Below are positions 14,999-22,816 of a DNA stretch of 22,816 nucleotides, in pieces. Positions within the stretch are counted from its first letter, which is position 1, and every line of letters begins with the position of its first letter. The stretch is from Flavobacteriales bacterium. GTDB taxonomy: Bacteria > Bacteroidota > Bacteroidia > Flavobacteriales > BACL11. The DNA lies in the NCBI GenBank assembly GCA_012960835.1, contig DUAL01000157.1:1-22816 (forward strand), in the 5' to 3' direction. The position numbers and the translations under genes are program-made. The notes beneath the pieces are model-generated. The model did not search any database. It was not told the origin of the DNA and saw only the letters and a list, made by a program, of their open reading frames with translations.

Positions 14999-17581
14999 AT
15001 GAAGAAGTGCTTTTTTATTTTTATATTGTTTAGTCAATCCTTAGTAAGTGTTGCTCAATTTACGGATGATTTCTCGGATGGTGATTTTACAAATAACCCC
15101 ACTTGGAATGGTGATGTTAGTAGGTTTGATACTAACATTACCCTTTTACATCATTTGCTAGACACTGTGAATGGCGAAAGTTATTTATCAACAGAATGTA
15201 AAGTTGCATTTAGTGCTATTTGGGAGTTTGATATTACTCTATTATTTGACCCATCAACTTCAAATTATTCTAAGATATATTTGATGTCAAACAAATCAGA
15301 TTTAACCTCCAATTTAAATGGTGTTTTTGTAAAAATAGGTGGAGAAAGTGGAGCGATAGATAATGTAAGCTTATATACTCAAAGTGGAAATTCTACCACT
15401 AAAATTATTGATGGAATTCTAGGGATTGCTGCATCAAATCCTGACCTAAAAGTAAAAGTTATACGAGATAGTATTGGAAACTGGGAGCTTATTGTCGGAA
15501 ATCCTAATTTTCCAACTTCACAAGGAACGGCTTTTGACACTACAATTATTTCTTCTGACTACTTTGGTGTATTGTGCAAATACACTAAAACGCGCTCTGA
15601 TTTATTTTACTTTGATAATTTTAATGTAAGTGGTAGTTTCTTAGTAGATACTATAAAACCAGAAGTTACAAATGTCCAAATAAACTCTGCTTCATCTGGA
15701 TTAGTAATTTTTTCTGAACCTGTTGATTCCATTACAGCAGTTAATCCTGCAAATTACACCCTTGATAATGGTCTTGGAAATCCTACCAACATTGTATTTG
15801 ATAATCAAAAGACTGTTGAAATATTTTTTACAAACCCTTTTGTAAACCTCACTGTTTATTTACTTGACATCAATAATGTTCAGGATATAGCACAAAATAA
15901 TATGCTTCCTTTTTCCATTAATCTTAGTTATTTTATACCTCAATTTAATGATATCGTAATCAATGAAATATATGCCGACCCCACACCATCTATTGGCTTA
16001 CCAGATGTAGAGTACATTGAACTTTATAATAGAACAAATACTGAAATTGATTTAACAGATTGGACCATTACAATTGGAACAACTGAAAAGCAATTTCCTT
16101 TGTCAATAATTGAAGCAGATAGTTTTGTGATTTTGATAAAAGAAGATGCAATTGACTCTTTTCCAAACAACATTTCAAAAATTGGTTTTTCTTCCATTTC
16201 ATTAACTAATGCTGGAGCCGATTTAATCCTCAAAGACAATAATGGGAAATTGATAAATGCTATTTCTTATACCGATAGGTGGTATAATAATGACAATAAA
16301 TCAGATGGAGGTTGGAGTATTGAAAGGGTAAATCCAAATCTATTTTGTGAAGGAAAAAATAATTGGAGGGCTTCTGTTGCCAATATTGGCGGTTCCCCTG
16401 GAAAAGCAAATTCTGTTTTTGGAGAATCTGTTTTTATTGACGCTTTCAGAATTACAAAAGCATTTATTATTGACAGTAATAAAGTTCAAATCCACTTCAA
16501 TAAAAACCTAGATAGTTTGATTTTAGTGAATAGTGTCTTTTTTGAGATAAATGGGAACATCCCGATAAAAAGTACGCCAATTACTCCTTTTTTTAGTAGT
16601 GTAAATTTGATTTTTGGATTTGATTTTTTAGCAAACAATACCTATACACTGACTGCAAATAACTTGATGGATTGCTCTGGAAATTTACTTTCAAATAGCA
16701 TGATTTTTGGAATTCCAGATTCTGCTTTGGAAAATGATATTATTATCAATGAAATCTTGTTTAACCCAAAAGATGACGGAGTGGATTATGTAGAAATCTA
16801 TAATAAGTCGGATTCTTATTTTGATTTGAAAAATTTGCGAATTGCTAATTTTGAGTTTTCTGGATTTGAGAATAAAAATATTGCTAAAAACTCAAAAGTA
16901 ATTACAGAAGAAACGCATCTTTTTGCCCCAAAAACTTATTTGGTTTTATCCTCTGATTCTGCAAAAGTAAGGGCACAATATTATTGTGAAAACCCGTACA
17001 ATTTTATTGTAGTAGAAAGTTTGCCTACTTTATCCAATGATGAGGGGGAAATTTGTATTGTGCATCAATCCTTAAATCAAATAATTGATGCTTTTGCTTA
17101 TCATGAAGATATGCATTTTTCGTTATTGGAAACAGAAGATGGGATAAGTTTGGAGCGTTTAGATGTAAATACTAAAACACAAAATGCAACTAATTGGCAT
17201 TCGGCAGCAAGTACTGTTGGTTTTGGAACGCCAACTTATGAAAATTCTCAAATGTACATCAGTCAAAGTATAGGAGAAATGAATATTGACCCAAAATCAT
17301 TTACCCCCAACAATGATGGGAATAAAGATGTAGTAGCTATTGCATGGAATTTTAGTAAAACGAATTTAATGGCTACAATCAAAATATTTGATAGTAAAGG
17401 ACGGCTAGTGAATAGCCTAATGAATAATGAAATGATTGGAAACAAGGGAAGTACAAATTGGGATGGCACCTCAGAAGATGGCTTACAATTAAATACAGGA
17501 ATGTATATTATTTGGATGGAAGTTTTCTCTGAAAATGGAGATGCTGAGCGTTTCAAAAAAGTGGTTGTTCTTAGTAGATAA
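14999..17581 (+). CDS. Secreted lamin-tail-domain protein with FlgD-like/T9SS-type C-terminus
   Basis: An exported 860-residue protein. The start at 14999 gives a signal peptide (MKKCFFIFILFSQ, cleavage after VAQ); an upstream ATG at 14945 would lie in the asd promoter region and spoil it. Layout: a beta-rich, LamG-like domain at about 20-215; an Ig-like (Big_5 type) domain at about 218-310 (PEVTNVQINS, VIFSEPVDSI); lamin-tail domain 1 at about 318-475 (IVINEIYADPTP, VEYIELYNRT, DLTDWTI); a second Ig-like domain at about 480-580; lamin-tail domain 2 at about 581-747 (IIINEILFNPKDD, VEIYNKSD); and a FlgD-like end at about 760-860 (FTPNNDGNKD, TNWDGTSEDG, GMYIIWMEVF), which resembles T9SS sorting domains. 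No catalytic motif is visible, so adhesion or matrix function is the best guess. The stop shares a base with the uvrC start (TAATG). Confidence 0.88.
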   Translation: MKKCFFIFILFSQSLVSVAQFTDDFSDGDFTNNPTWNGDVSRFDTNITLLHHLLDTVNGESYLSTECKVAFSAIWEFDITLLFDPSTSNYSKIYLMSNKSDLTSNLNGVFVKIGGESGAIDNVSLYTQSGNSTTKIIDGILGIAASNPDLKVKVIRDSIGNWELIVGNPNFPTSQGTAFDTTIISSDYFGVLCKYTKTRSDLFYFDNFNVSGSFLVDTIKPEVTNVQINSASSGLVIFSEPVDSITAVNPANYTLDNGLGNPTNIVFDNQKTVEIFFTNPFVNLTVYLLDINNVQDIAQNNMLPFSINLSYFIPQFNDIVINEIYADPTPSIGLPDVEYIELYNRTNTEIDLTDWTITIGTTEKQFPLSIIEADSFVILIKEDAIDSFPNNISKIGFSSISLTNAGADLILKDNNGKLINAISYTDRWYNNDNKSDGGWSIERVNPNLFCEGKNNWRASVANIGGSPGKANSVFGESVFIDAFRITKAFIIDSNKVQIHFNKNLDSLILVNSVFFEINGNIPIKSTPITPFFSSVNLIFGFDFLANNTYTLTANNLMDCSGNLLSNSMIFGIPDSALENDIIINEILFNPKDDGVDYVEIYNKSDSYFDLKNLRIANFEFSGFENKNIAKNSKVITEETHLFAPKTYLVLSSDSAKVRAQYYCENPYNFIVVESLPTLSNDEGEICIVHQSLNQIIDAFAYHEDMHFSLLETEDGISLERLDVNTKTQNATNWHSAASTVGFGTPTYENSQMYISQSIGEMNIDPKSFTPNNDGNKDVVAIAWNFSKTNLMATIKIFDSKGRLVNSLMNNEMIGNKGSTNWDGTSEDGLQLNTGMYIIWMEVFSENGDAERFKKVVVLSR

Positions 17582-19368
17582 TGCCCACCACTGAGCATAT
17601 AAAAACCTTACTGAACAACATTCCTCAAAAAGTTGGTATTTATCGCTATTACGATAAAAATGAAAAATTGCTTTATATAGGTAAGGCAAAAAACATAAAG
17701 AAAAGGGTTTCCTCTTATTTCACAAAAAAACAAGAAAGTGGAAAAATAAAGGTATTAGTCAGCAAAATATTTGACATACAATATGTAGTGGTGCAAACTG
17801 AAATGGATGCTTTGCTTTTAGAAAACAACCTCATTAAAAAGCACCAGCCCAAGTATAATGTAATGCTGAAAGATGGAAAAACTTACCCTTGGATTTGTGT
17901 GAAAAACGAACCTTTCCCTAGAATTTTCCAGACACGAAATGTGATTAAAGATGGCTCCCTTTATTTTGGTCCATACACTTCTGTTCGGCTAGTAAAAACG
18001 CTTTTAGAATTCTTTCATCAATTGTATCCTTTACGAAATTGTACTTTGAATTTATCTGAAAAAAATATAAAAGCAGAAAAATTTAAAGTGTGTTTGGAAT
18101 ACCATATGGGGAATTGCTTAGGGCCTTGTATTGGGGAACAAGAAACTGTTGATTATCAAATTGGCATTGAACATATCAAACAAATAATAAAGGGAGATAT
18201 AAAATCCGTTATTCAGCATTTAAAAACTGCCATGATTGAGTTTTCTAAAAAGATGGAGTTTGAAAAAGCACAATCCGTAAAAGAAAAAATGGTGCTATTA
18301 AAAAATTACCAGGCAAAATCAACTATTGTAAATCCAAAAATAAATGATGTGGATGTATTCACTATCGTTTCAGATGAAAAAACCGCTTTTGTAAATTATC
18401 TAAAAATAAACTCTGGGGCAATTACTCAGGCACACACTTTGGAGCTGAAGAAAAAACTAGAAGAAAGAGAAGAAGATCTTTTACAGTTGGCTATTGTGGA
18501 GCTGCGACAAAGGTTTCATTCTACATCAAAAGACATTTACTGTTCCCATTCGCTTGAAAATGTATGGGAAGATTTGAGTATTACTATCCCAAAAATTGGA
18601 GATAAAAAGAAGCTCATTGACCTTTCTTTTCGAAATGCAAAATACATGCAGTTAGAACATCAAAAGCGAAAAATCAATAATCGAGAAAGGCTTGATAATA
18701 AGCGTGTTTTGCAGCAATTGCAAAAAGATTTACGAATGTTAGATAGGCCAAGACATATTGAGTGTTTTGATAATTCCAATATACAAGGCAGCAACCCGGT
18801 TGCCGCTTGTGTGGTGTTTAAAAACGCAAAACCAAGCAAAAAAGATTACCGCCATTTTAATATTAAAACGGTAGTTGGTCCTGATGATTTTGCAAGCATG
18901 GAAGAGGTGGTATATAGGCGATATAAACACCTTTTGGAAGAAGAACATCCTTTGCCAGAACTCATAGTAATTGATGGAGGGAAGGGGCAACTCAGTTCGG
19001 CAGTAAAAAGTTTAGAAAAATTAAAGCTGAGAGGGAAGATAGCTATTATTGGTATTGCCAAACGCTTGGAAGAAATCTATTTTCCAGGGGATAGTGTGCC
19101 ACTTTATTTGGACAAGCGCTCTGAAAGTTTAAAGCTGATACAACAACTAAGAGATGAAGCCCACCGCTTTGGCATTTCGCACCACCGTAAGCAAAGAGGG
19201 AAAGATAGCTTAGGAACTTCATTAGATAAAATAGAAGGAATAGGCCCAAAAACTGTGGAATTATTACTTGCTCATTTTGGTTCAGTAAAGCAAGTAATGA
19301 AAGCCGAAAGAAAAGAATTAGAGAAACTGATTGGAGAGAGTAGGACCAAACTAATTCAACCTATCTGA
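17581..19368 (+). CDS. uvrC: UvrABC system protein C (excinuclease subunit)
   Basis: A 595-residue nuclease that makes both incisions around bulky DNA lesions after UvrA/UvrB recognition. The N-terminal GIY-YIG nuclease shows GIYRYY (19-24) and LYIGKAKNIKKRV (31-43) for the 3' cut. A four-Cys set, Cys154, Cys171, Cys179 and Cys183, has the C-x7-C-x3-C end spacing of the iron-sulfur ligands reported for E. coli UvrC. A UVR motif for UvrB binding lies at about 215-240 (EKAQSVKEKM). The RNase H-like nuclease for the 5' cut has ECFDNSNIQGSNPVA and VIDGGKGQL. A helix-hairpin-helix pair closes the protein (IEGIGPKTVELLL, FGSVKQVMKA). The ATG at 17581 overlaps the upstream stop. The last 18 bases overlap the 3' end of gpsA on the other strand. 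Confidence 0.97.
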   Translation: MPTTEHIKTLLNNIPQKVGIYRYYDKNEKLLYIGKAKNIKKRVSSYFTKKQESGKIKVLVSKIFDIQYVVVQTEMDALLLENNLIKKHQPKYNVMLKDGKTYPWICVKNEPFPRIFQTRNVIKDGSLYFGPYTSVRLVKTLLEFFHQLYPLRNCTLNLSEKNIKAEKFKVCLEYHMGNCLGPCIGEQETVDYQIGIEHIKQIIKGDIKSVIQHLKTAMIEFSKKMEFEKAQSVKEKMVLLKNYQAKSTIVNPKINDVDVFTIVSDEKTAFVNYLKINSGAITQAHTLELKKKLEEREEDLLQLAIVELRQRFHSTSKDIYCSHSLENVWEDLSITIPKIGDKKKLIDLSFRNAKYMQLEHQKRKINNRERLDNKRVLQQLQKDLRMLDRPRHIECFDNSNIQGSNPVAACVVFKNAKPSKKDYRHFNIKTVVGPDDFASMEEVVYRRYKHLLEEEHPLPELIVIDGGKGQLSSAVKSLEKLKLRGKIAIIGIAKRLEEIYFPGDSVPLYLDKRSESLKLIQQLRDEAHRFGISHHRKQRGKDSLGTSLDKIEGIGPKTVELLLAHFGSVKQVMKAERKELEKLIGESRTKLIQPI

Positions 19369-20346
19369 CAATAATCGCATTTGGTTTTTTGGTGATTTTT
19401 TATCATATAAAATATTATACACGGTCTCAGCAATTGGTATTTCAATTTTTTGCTTTTCGTTTATTTCATTTATACACTTAACCGCATAATAGCCCTCTGC
19501 CACCATCTTGAGTTTCATTTGTGCAGCATTTACACTATATCCTCTGCCAATCATTTCTCCAAAAGTTCTGTTTCGACTAAATTGAGAGTAGGCGGTTACC
19601 AGTAAGTCTCCCAAATATGCTGATTCTTTAATGTCTCTTTCTATTGGGTGAACCCCATCTACAAATCGTTTTATTTCTCTAATCGCATTGGAAATCAGTA
19701 CCGCTTGAAAGTTGTCCCCATAGCCCAATCCATGGCAAATCCCCCCTGCTAAAGCAATTACATTTTTAAGCACTGCCGCATATTCTGTTCCGTAAATATC
19801 ATCCGAAATATTAGTTTTAATATATCGGCAAGCAATTTTATTGGCAAACCAATCTGCTTTTTTTACATCTTGTGAGGCAATGGTAAGGTAAGAGAGTCGC
19901 TCCATGGCGACCTCTTCTGCATGGCATGGCCCTGTCAAAACGCCTATATTATCAAAATCTACTTCATATTGGTTATGCAAAAATTCTCCGATAATGGTGT
20001 TGTTTTCAGGAACAATTCCTTTTATAGCAGAAACAATAAATTTGTCTTTTATTGGGAATTTAATTTGTTTTAGGGTGCTTTTTACAAAGGCAGAAGGAAT
20101 TGCTAAAATTAAACAATCTGCCGCTTTTACAATTTCATTTATGTCAGAAGAAAGTTTGAGCTTTGATTTTTTAAGCTCTGCCGAACTAATATAATTTGGG
20201 TTGTGTCCGAATTTTTGAATGTGAGCAATCGCATCTTCATTTCGCATCCACCACAAAACAGATTCTACATTTTCACCTAACATTTTAACAATGGCGGTTG
20301 CCCAACTACCCCCTCCAATTACTGCTATTTTAGAATTCTTTTTCAA
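19351..20346 (-). CDS. gpsA: Glycerol-3-phosphate dehydrogenase [NAD(P)+], TTG start
   Basis: A 331-residue cytoplasmic enzyme that reduces dihydroxyacetone phosphate to sn-glycerol 3-phosphate, the backbone for phospholipids. The Rossmann motif is IAVIGGGSWATA (Gly11-Gly12-Gly13). Lys109 in SAIKGI and Lys194 in YAAVLKNVIALAGG match the conserved catalytic lysines, and GPCHAEEVA and FSRNRTFG are family signatures. The start is TTG at 20346: no ATG lies close upstream in frame, and the next Met (residue 22) would remove the nucleotide loop. It starts five bases after the lysS stop, so lysS-gpsA is probably one transcript. The 3' end runs 18 bases into uvrC, tail to tail. Confidence 0.96.
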   Translation of the reverse strand: MKKNSKIAVIGGGSWATAIVKMLGENVESVLWWMRNEDAIAHIQKFGHNPNYISSAELKKSKLKLSSDINEIVKAADCLILAIPSAFVKSTLKQIKFPIKDKFIVSAIKGIVPENNTIIGEFLHNQYEVDFDNIGVLTGPCHAEEVAMERLSYLTIASQDVKKADWFANKIACRYIKTNISDDIYGTEYAAVLKNVIALAGGICHGLGYGDNFQAVLISNAIREIKRFVDGVHPIERDIKESAYLGDLLVTAYSQFSRNRTFGEMIGRGYSVNAAQMKLKMVAEGYYAVKCINEINEKQKIEIPIAETVYNILYDKKSPKNQMRLLSDRLN

Positions 20347-20351
20347 AATAA

Positions 20352-21881
20352 TTAGTCGGTAGTTTCTGACTCTGTATTTTTTTCTGCTTTCATTTGTGGG
20401 AAAAATAAGACATCTTGTATAGAGTTGCTATTGGTCATAATCATGCTCAACCTATCAATACCAATACCCAAACCTGCAGTTGGTGGCATTCCGTATTCAA
20501 TCGCTCTTAGGAAATCTTCATCTAGTAACATTGCTTCATCATCTCCTCTTTTTCCTAATTCCAATTGCTCTTCAAACCTTGCTCTTTGATCAATTGGGTC
20601 ATTCAATTCCGTAAAGGCATTACAGATTTCTTTTCCATTACAAATCGCTTCAAAACGCTCTACCAAACCTTCATGTTCTCTGTGTTTTTTAGCCAATGGA
20701 GACATCTCAACGGGATAATCTGTAATAAATGTAGGTTGTATTAATTGACCTTCACATTTTTCGCCAAATATTTCGTCAATTAATTTTCCTCTTCCCATAC
20801 TTTTATCAACCTCAATACCTAATTTCTTAGCTGTTTTAAGCATAGTGGCCTCATCCATTTTTGAAATATCAATTCCTGTAAAGTGCTCAATTGCTTCATA
20901 CATAGTATAACGCTTCCATGGTCTTTTAAAGTTGATTACATTTTCACCAACCTGAACTTCTGTTTTCCCATGTAAATCCATAGCAATTTTTTCCACCATT
21001 TCTTCAACCAAATCCATCATCCAAAAATAATCCTTATAAGCAACATATAATTCCATTTGTGTGAATTCAGGATTATGGAATCTACTCATTCCCTCATTTC
21101 TGAAATCTTTTGAGAACTCATACACCCCATCAAAACCACCTACAACTAATCTTTTAAGATAAAGTTCATTTGCAATTCTGAGGTACAATTCCATATCCAA
21201 AGTATTGTGATATGTTTTAAACGGACGGGCTGCTGCACCACCATAAAGCGGTTGTAATATTGGTGTTTCAACTTCCAAATAGCCTTTATCGTTTAAATAA
21301 GACCGCATTGAATTTGTAAGTTGAGTCCTTTTAATAAACGCCTCTTTCACGTTAGGGTTTACTACCAAGTCCACATATCTTTGTCTGTATCTTTTTTCAG
21401 GATCAGTAAAGGCATCATGCACAGCTCCATCTATATCCACCTTTGGCAAAGGCAATGGTCGTAAAGATTTTGTAAGTAGAGTTAGTTCTTTAACTTTTAC
21501 TGAAATCTCTCCAACTTTTGTTGTAAAAACCGTTCCTTTTAATCCAATAATATCACCTATATCCAATAATTTTTTAAATACCGTATTATACATTGTTTTA
21601 TCCTCTCCTTCACAAATTTCATCTCTATTTACATAAATCTGAATTTTTCCATCACTATCTTGTAACTCAGCAAATGATGCTTTTCCCATTATTCTTCTGC
21701 TCATTAATCTTCCTGCAATTACAACACTACGTTCTTCTCCTTCTTTATAATTTTCTTTGATTTGTTTGGATGTACAGTCTACATCAAACATATGAGCTGG
21801 ATATGGGTCAATCCCTAAATCTCTTAATTTTTGTAAAGATTCCCTTCTGACTATTTCTTGTTCGGAAAGCGCTCTTGTCAT
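20352..21881 (-). CDS. lysS: Lysyl-tRNA synthetase, class II
   Basis: A 509-residue enzyme that charges tRNA-Lys in the cytoplasm. An N-terminal OB-fold anticodon-binding domain covers about 50-145 (VVIAGRLMSRRIMGKASFAELQD), then the class II core. Motif 1 region: RYRQRYVDLVVNP with YLEVETPILQ. Motif 2: EFSKDFRNEGMSRFHNPEF, with the ATP-binding Arg. Motif 3: GLGIGIDRLSMI. Typical lysine-pocket segments such as GGAAARPF and FNEL-like AFTELNDP are present. Length is normal for bacterial LysRS. The ATG at 21881 lies just downstream of a TATATTTG box. gpsA follows after five bases. The C-terminal tail MKAEKNTESETTD is short and acidic. Confidence 0.97.
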   Translation of the reverse strand: MTRALSEQEIVRRESLQKLRDLGIDPYPAHMFDVDCTSKQIKENYKEGEERSVVIAGRLMSRRIMGKASFAELQDSDGKIQIYVNRDEICEGEDKTMYNTVFKKLLDIGDIIGLKGTVFTTKVGEISVKVKELTLLTKSLRPLPLPKVDIDGAVHDAFTDPEKRYRQRYVDLVVNPNVKEAFIKRTQLTNSMRSYLNDKGYLEVETPILQPLYGGAAARPFKTYHNTLDMELYLRIANELYLKRLVVGGFDGVYEFSKDFRNEGMSRFHNPEFTQMELYVAYKDYFWMMDLVEEMVEKIAMDLHGKTEVQVGENVINFKRPWKRYTMYEAIEHFTGIDISKMDEATMLKTAKKLGIEVDKSMGRGKLIDEIFGEKCEGQLIQPTFITDYPVEMSPLAKKHREHEGLVERFEAICNGKEICNAFTELNDPIDQRARFEEQLELGKRGDDEAMLLDEDFLRAIEYGMPPTAGLGIGIDRLSMIMTNSNSIQDVLFFPQMKAEKNTESETTD

Positions 21882-21896
21882 GCTATTATTTTTTTA

Positions 21897-21904
21897 CAAA
21901 TATA
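21897..21904 (-). promoter_or_regulatory. -7 promoter element for lysS-gpsA (TATATTTG)
   Basis: The minus strand reads TATATTTG, an exact TAnnTTTG match 15 bases upstream of the lysS ATG, leaving a leader of under 10 bases rich in A and T. No TTG is present at the -33 distance. The rest of the gap to the divergent isomerase gene (21905-21976) contains no TTTG on the plus strand, so I see no consensus promoter for that gene. Confidence 0.5.
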
Positions 21905-21976
21905 GGAATTCTATTATCCTATTATTTCGTATTTTCGACTTCTTTTAACAAGTCTATTTTAATATCAAAAAAAGAA

Positions 21977-22816
21977 ATGATTATGAAAATGAATGATTAT
22001 ATAAATGACTTTACAAATCATTTATCAGATGCTATAAATATAGCTGAAAATACAAGCCTATCCCTTTGTAAAAAAGAAATAAGGAATGTCTTAATTTGTG
22101 GATTAGGAGGTTCTGGAATAGGCGGAACAATAGTGTCGGATATTATTTCTGGTGATGTTAATATTCCTATTGCTTCAACAAAAGATTATAGTATTCCAAA
22201 TTTTGTCAATGAGTACACTCTTGTAATCGCTAATTCTTATTCTGGTAATACTGAAGAAACTCTGTATGCTTTAGAAAAATGTCAATCAAAAGGTGCTGAA
22301 ATTGCTATTATTACATCTGGAGGATTGCTTAAAACAATTGCTGAAGAAAATCATTATAACAAAATAATTATTCCAGGCGATCAGCCTCCTAGAGCTATGT
22401 TTGGTTATGCATTTACAGAACTTTTCTTTTTGTTAAATCATTACGGAATTATTACTGACTCTTTTAAATCTGATTTTGAAAAAGCGATTGCTTTGTTAGA
22501 TACTGAAAAAGATGACATCCAAAAGCAAGCTATGGAGTTGGCGAAAAAAATGTACAAACAAACTCCAGTTATATATGTTGCAAATGGGTTTGAAGGTGTG
22601 GCTGTAAGGTTTCGCCAGCAAATAAATGAAAATAGTAAAATGTTATGTTGGCACCATGTTGTTCCTGAGATGAACCATAATGAACTTTTGGGTTGGAGGA
22701 CAAATGTAGATGATTTGGCTGTAGTTTATTTTCGAAATAAATCTGATTATGACAGAAACCAAATCAGAATGGATATTAACAAAAAGGTAATTGAGAAATA
22801 TACTGATAATATTACT
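21977..22816 (+). CDS. Bifunctional phosphoglucose/phosphomannose isomerase, C-terminus cut by window edge
   Basis: I translated 280 codons from ATG 21977 to the right edge with no stop. Other possible starts are the in-frame ATGs at 21983 and 21989, and the sequence does not decide between them. The protein has two SIS sugar-isomerase folds. The phosphate-binding loop is GLGGSGIGG at 42-50, then NSYSGNTEET at 87-95 and PEMNHNE at 230-236; the last carries the Glu/His region that is catalytic in the PGI/PMI family. It interconverts glucose-6-phosphate, fructose-6-phosphate and mannose-6-phosphate, linking glycolysis to GDP-mannose and cell-surface sugars. This dual enzyme type is typical of archaea and Bacteroidota. 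Roughly 40-50 C-terminal residues are probably missing, judging from the usual family length. Confidence 0.92.
   Translation, partial: MIMKMNDYINDFTNHLSDAINIAENTSLSLCKKEIRNVLICGLGGSGIGGTIVSDIISGDVNIPIASTKDYSIPNFVNEYTLVIANSYSGNTEETLYALEKCQSKGAEIAIITSGGLLKTIAEENHYNKIIIPGDQPPRAMFGYAFTELFFLLNHYGIITDSFKSDFEKAIALLDTEKDDIQKQAMELAKKMYKQTPVIYVANGFEGVAVRFRQQINENSKMLCWHHVVPEMNHNELLGWRTNVDDLAVVYFRNKSDYDRNQIRMDINKKVIEKYTDNIT

Noticed and set aside
1..22816. CRISPR arrays, insertion sequences, integrases, phage genes, riboswitches
   Set aside because: No spaced direct repeats, transposase or integrase motifs, or conserved leader folds were found; the segment looks like stable chromosome.

Overview
The window reads as a chromosomal segment from a low-GC member of the Bacteroidota, most likely Flavobacteriales. 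Four things point there: secreted multidomain proteins with a gliding-motility/type IX secretion (T9SS) style C-terminus, the gene order ileS - dksA-like - lspA, TAnnTTTG promoter boxes a few bases upstream of starts with no clear Shine-Dalgarno sequences, and Bacteroidota-type forms of PurF, LspA and the bifunctional phosphoglucose/phosphomannose isomerase. The placement is inferred from gene content, not from a marker phylogeny. Coding density is very high and no gene-free stretch reaches 300 bases.

Layout, left to right. (1) Minus strand, 2961 to 1: a tight cluster of a permuted papain-like protein, a small partner protein, a glutaredoxin-like protein and purF, which runs off the left edge. 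(2) Plus strand, 3116-6394: a secreted CotH-kinase/lamin-tail protein with a T9SS-type C-terminus. (3) Minus strand, 7908 to 6412: tRNA-Ala(GGC) followed 13 bases later by a PLP-dependent decarboxylase. (4) Plus strand, 7950-13183: a fructosamine-kinase family gene, then ileS, a DksA-like gene and lspA. (5) Minus strand, 14957 to 13191: asd with a sulfotransferase-like gene abutting its stop. (6) Plus strand, 14999-19368: a second secreted lamin-tail protein whose stop overlaps the start of uvrC. (7) Minus strand, 21881 to 19351: lysS then gpsA. (8) Plus strand from 21977: a phosphoglucose/phosphomannose isomerase cut by the right edge.

Most genes are housekeeping: purine synthesis, two aminoacyl-tRNA synthetases, aspartate-family amino acid synthesis, phospholipid precursor synthesis, lipoprotein maturation, nucleotide excision repair and sugar-phosphate isomerisation. 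Accessory elements sit between them: two large exported proteins, a sulfotransferase-like protein and the papain-like/glutaredoxin cluster. The most notable sequence signal is in the isoleucyl-tRNA synthetase. Its class I HIGH signature is written Gly-Ile-His-His, with the first and third positions swapped, in an enzyme that otherwise looks like type 2 IleRS; this predicts very strong mupirocin insensitivity. Second is the apparent split of a papain-like family protein into two ATGA-overlapping genes, coupled to a glutaredoxin and to purF. I found no CRISPR array, insertion sequence, integrase or phage module.
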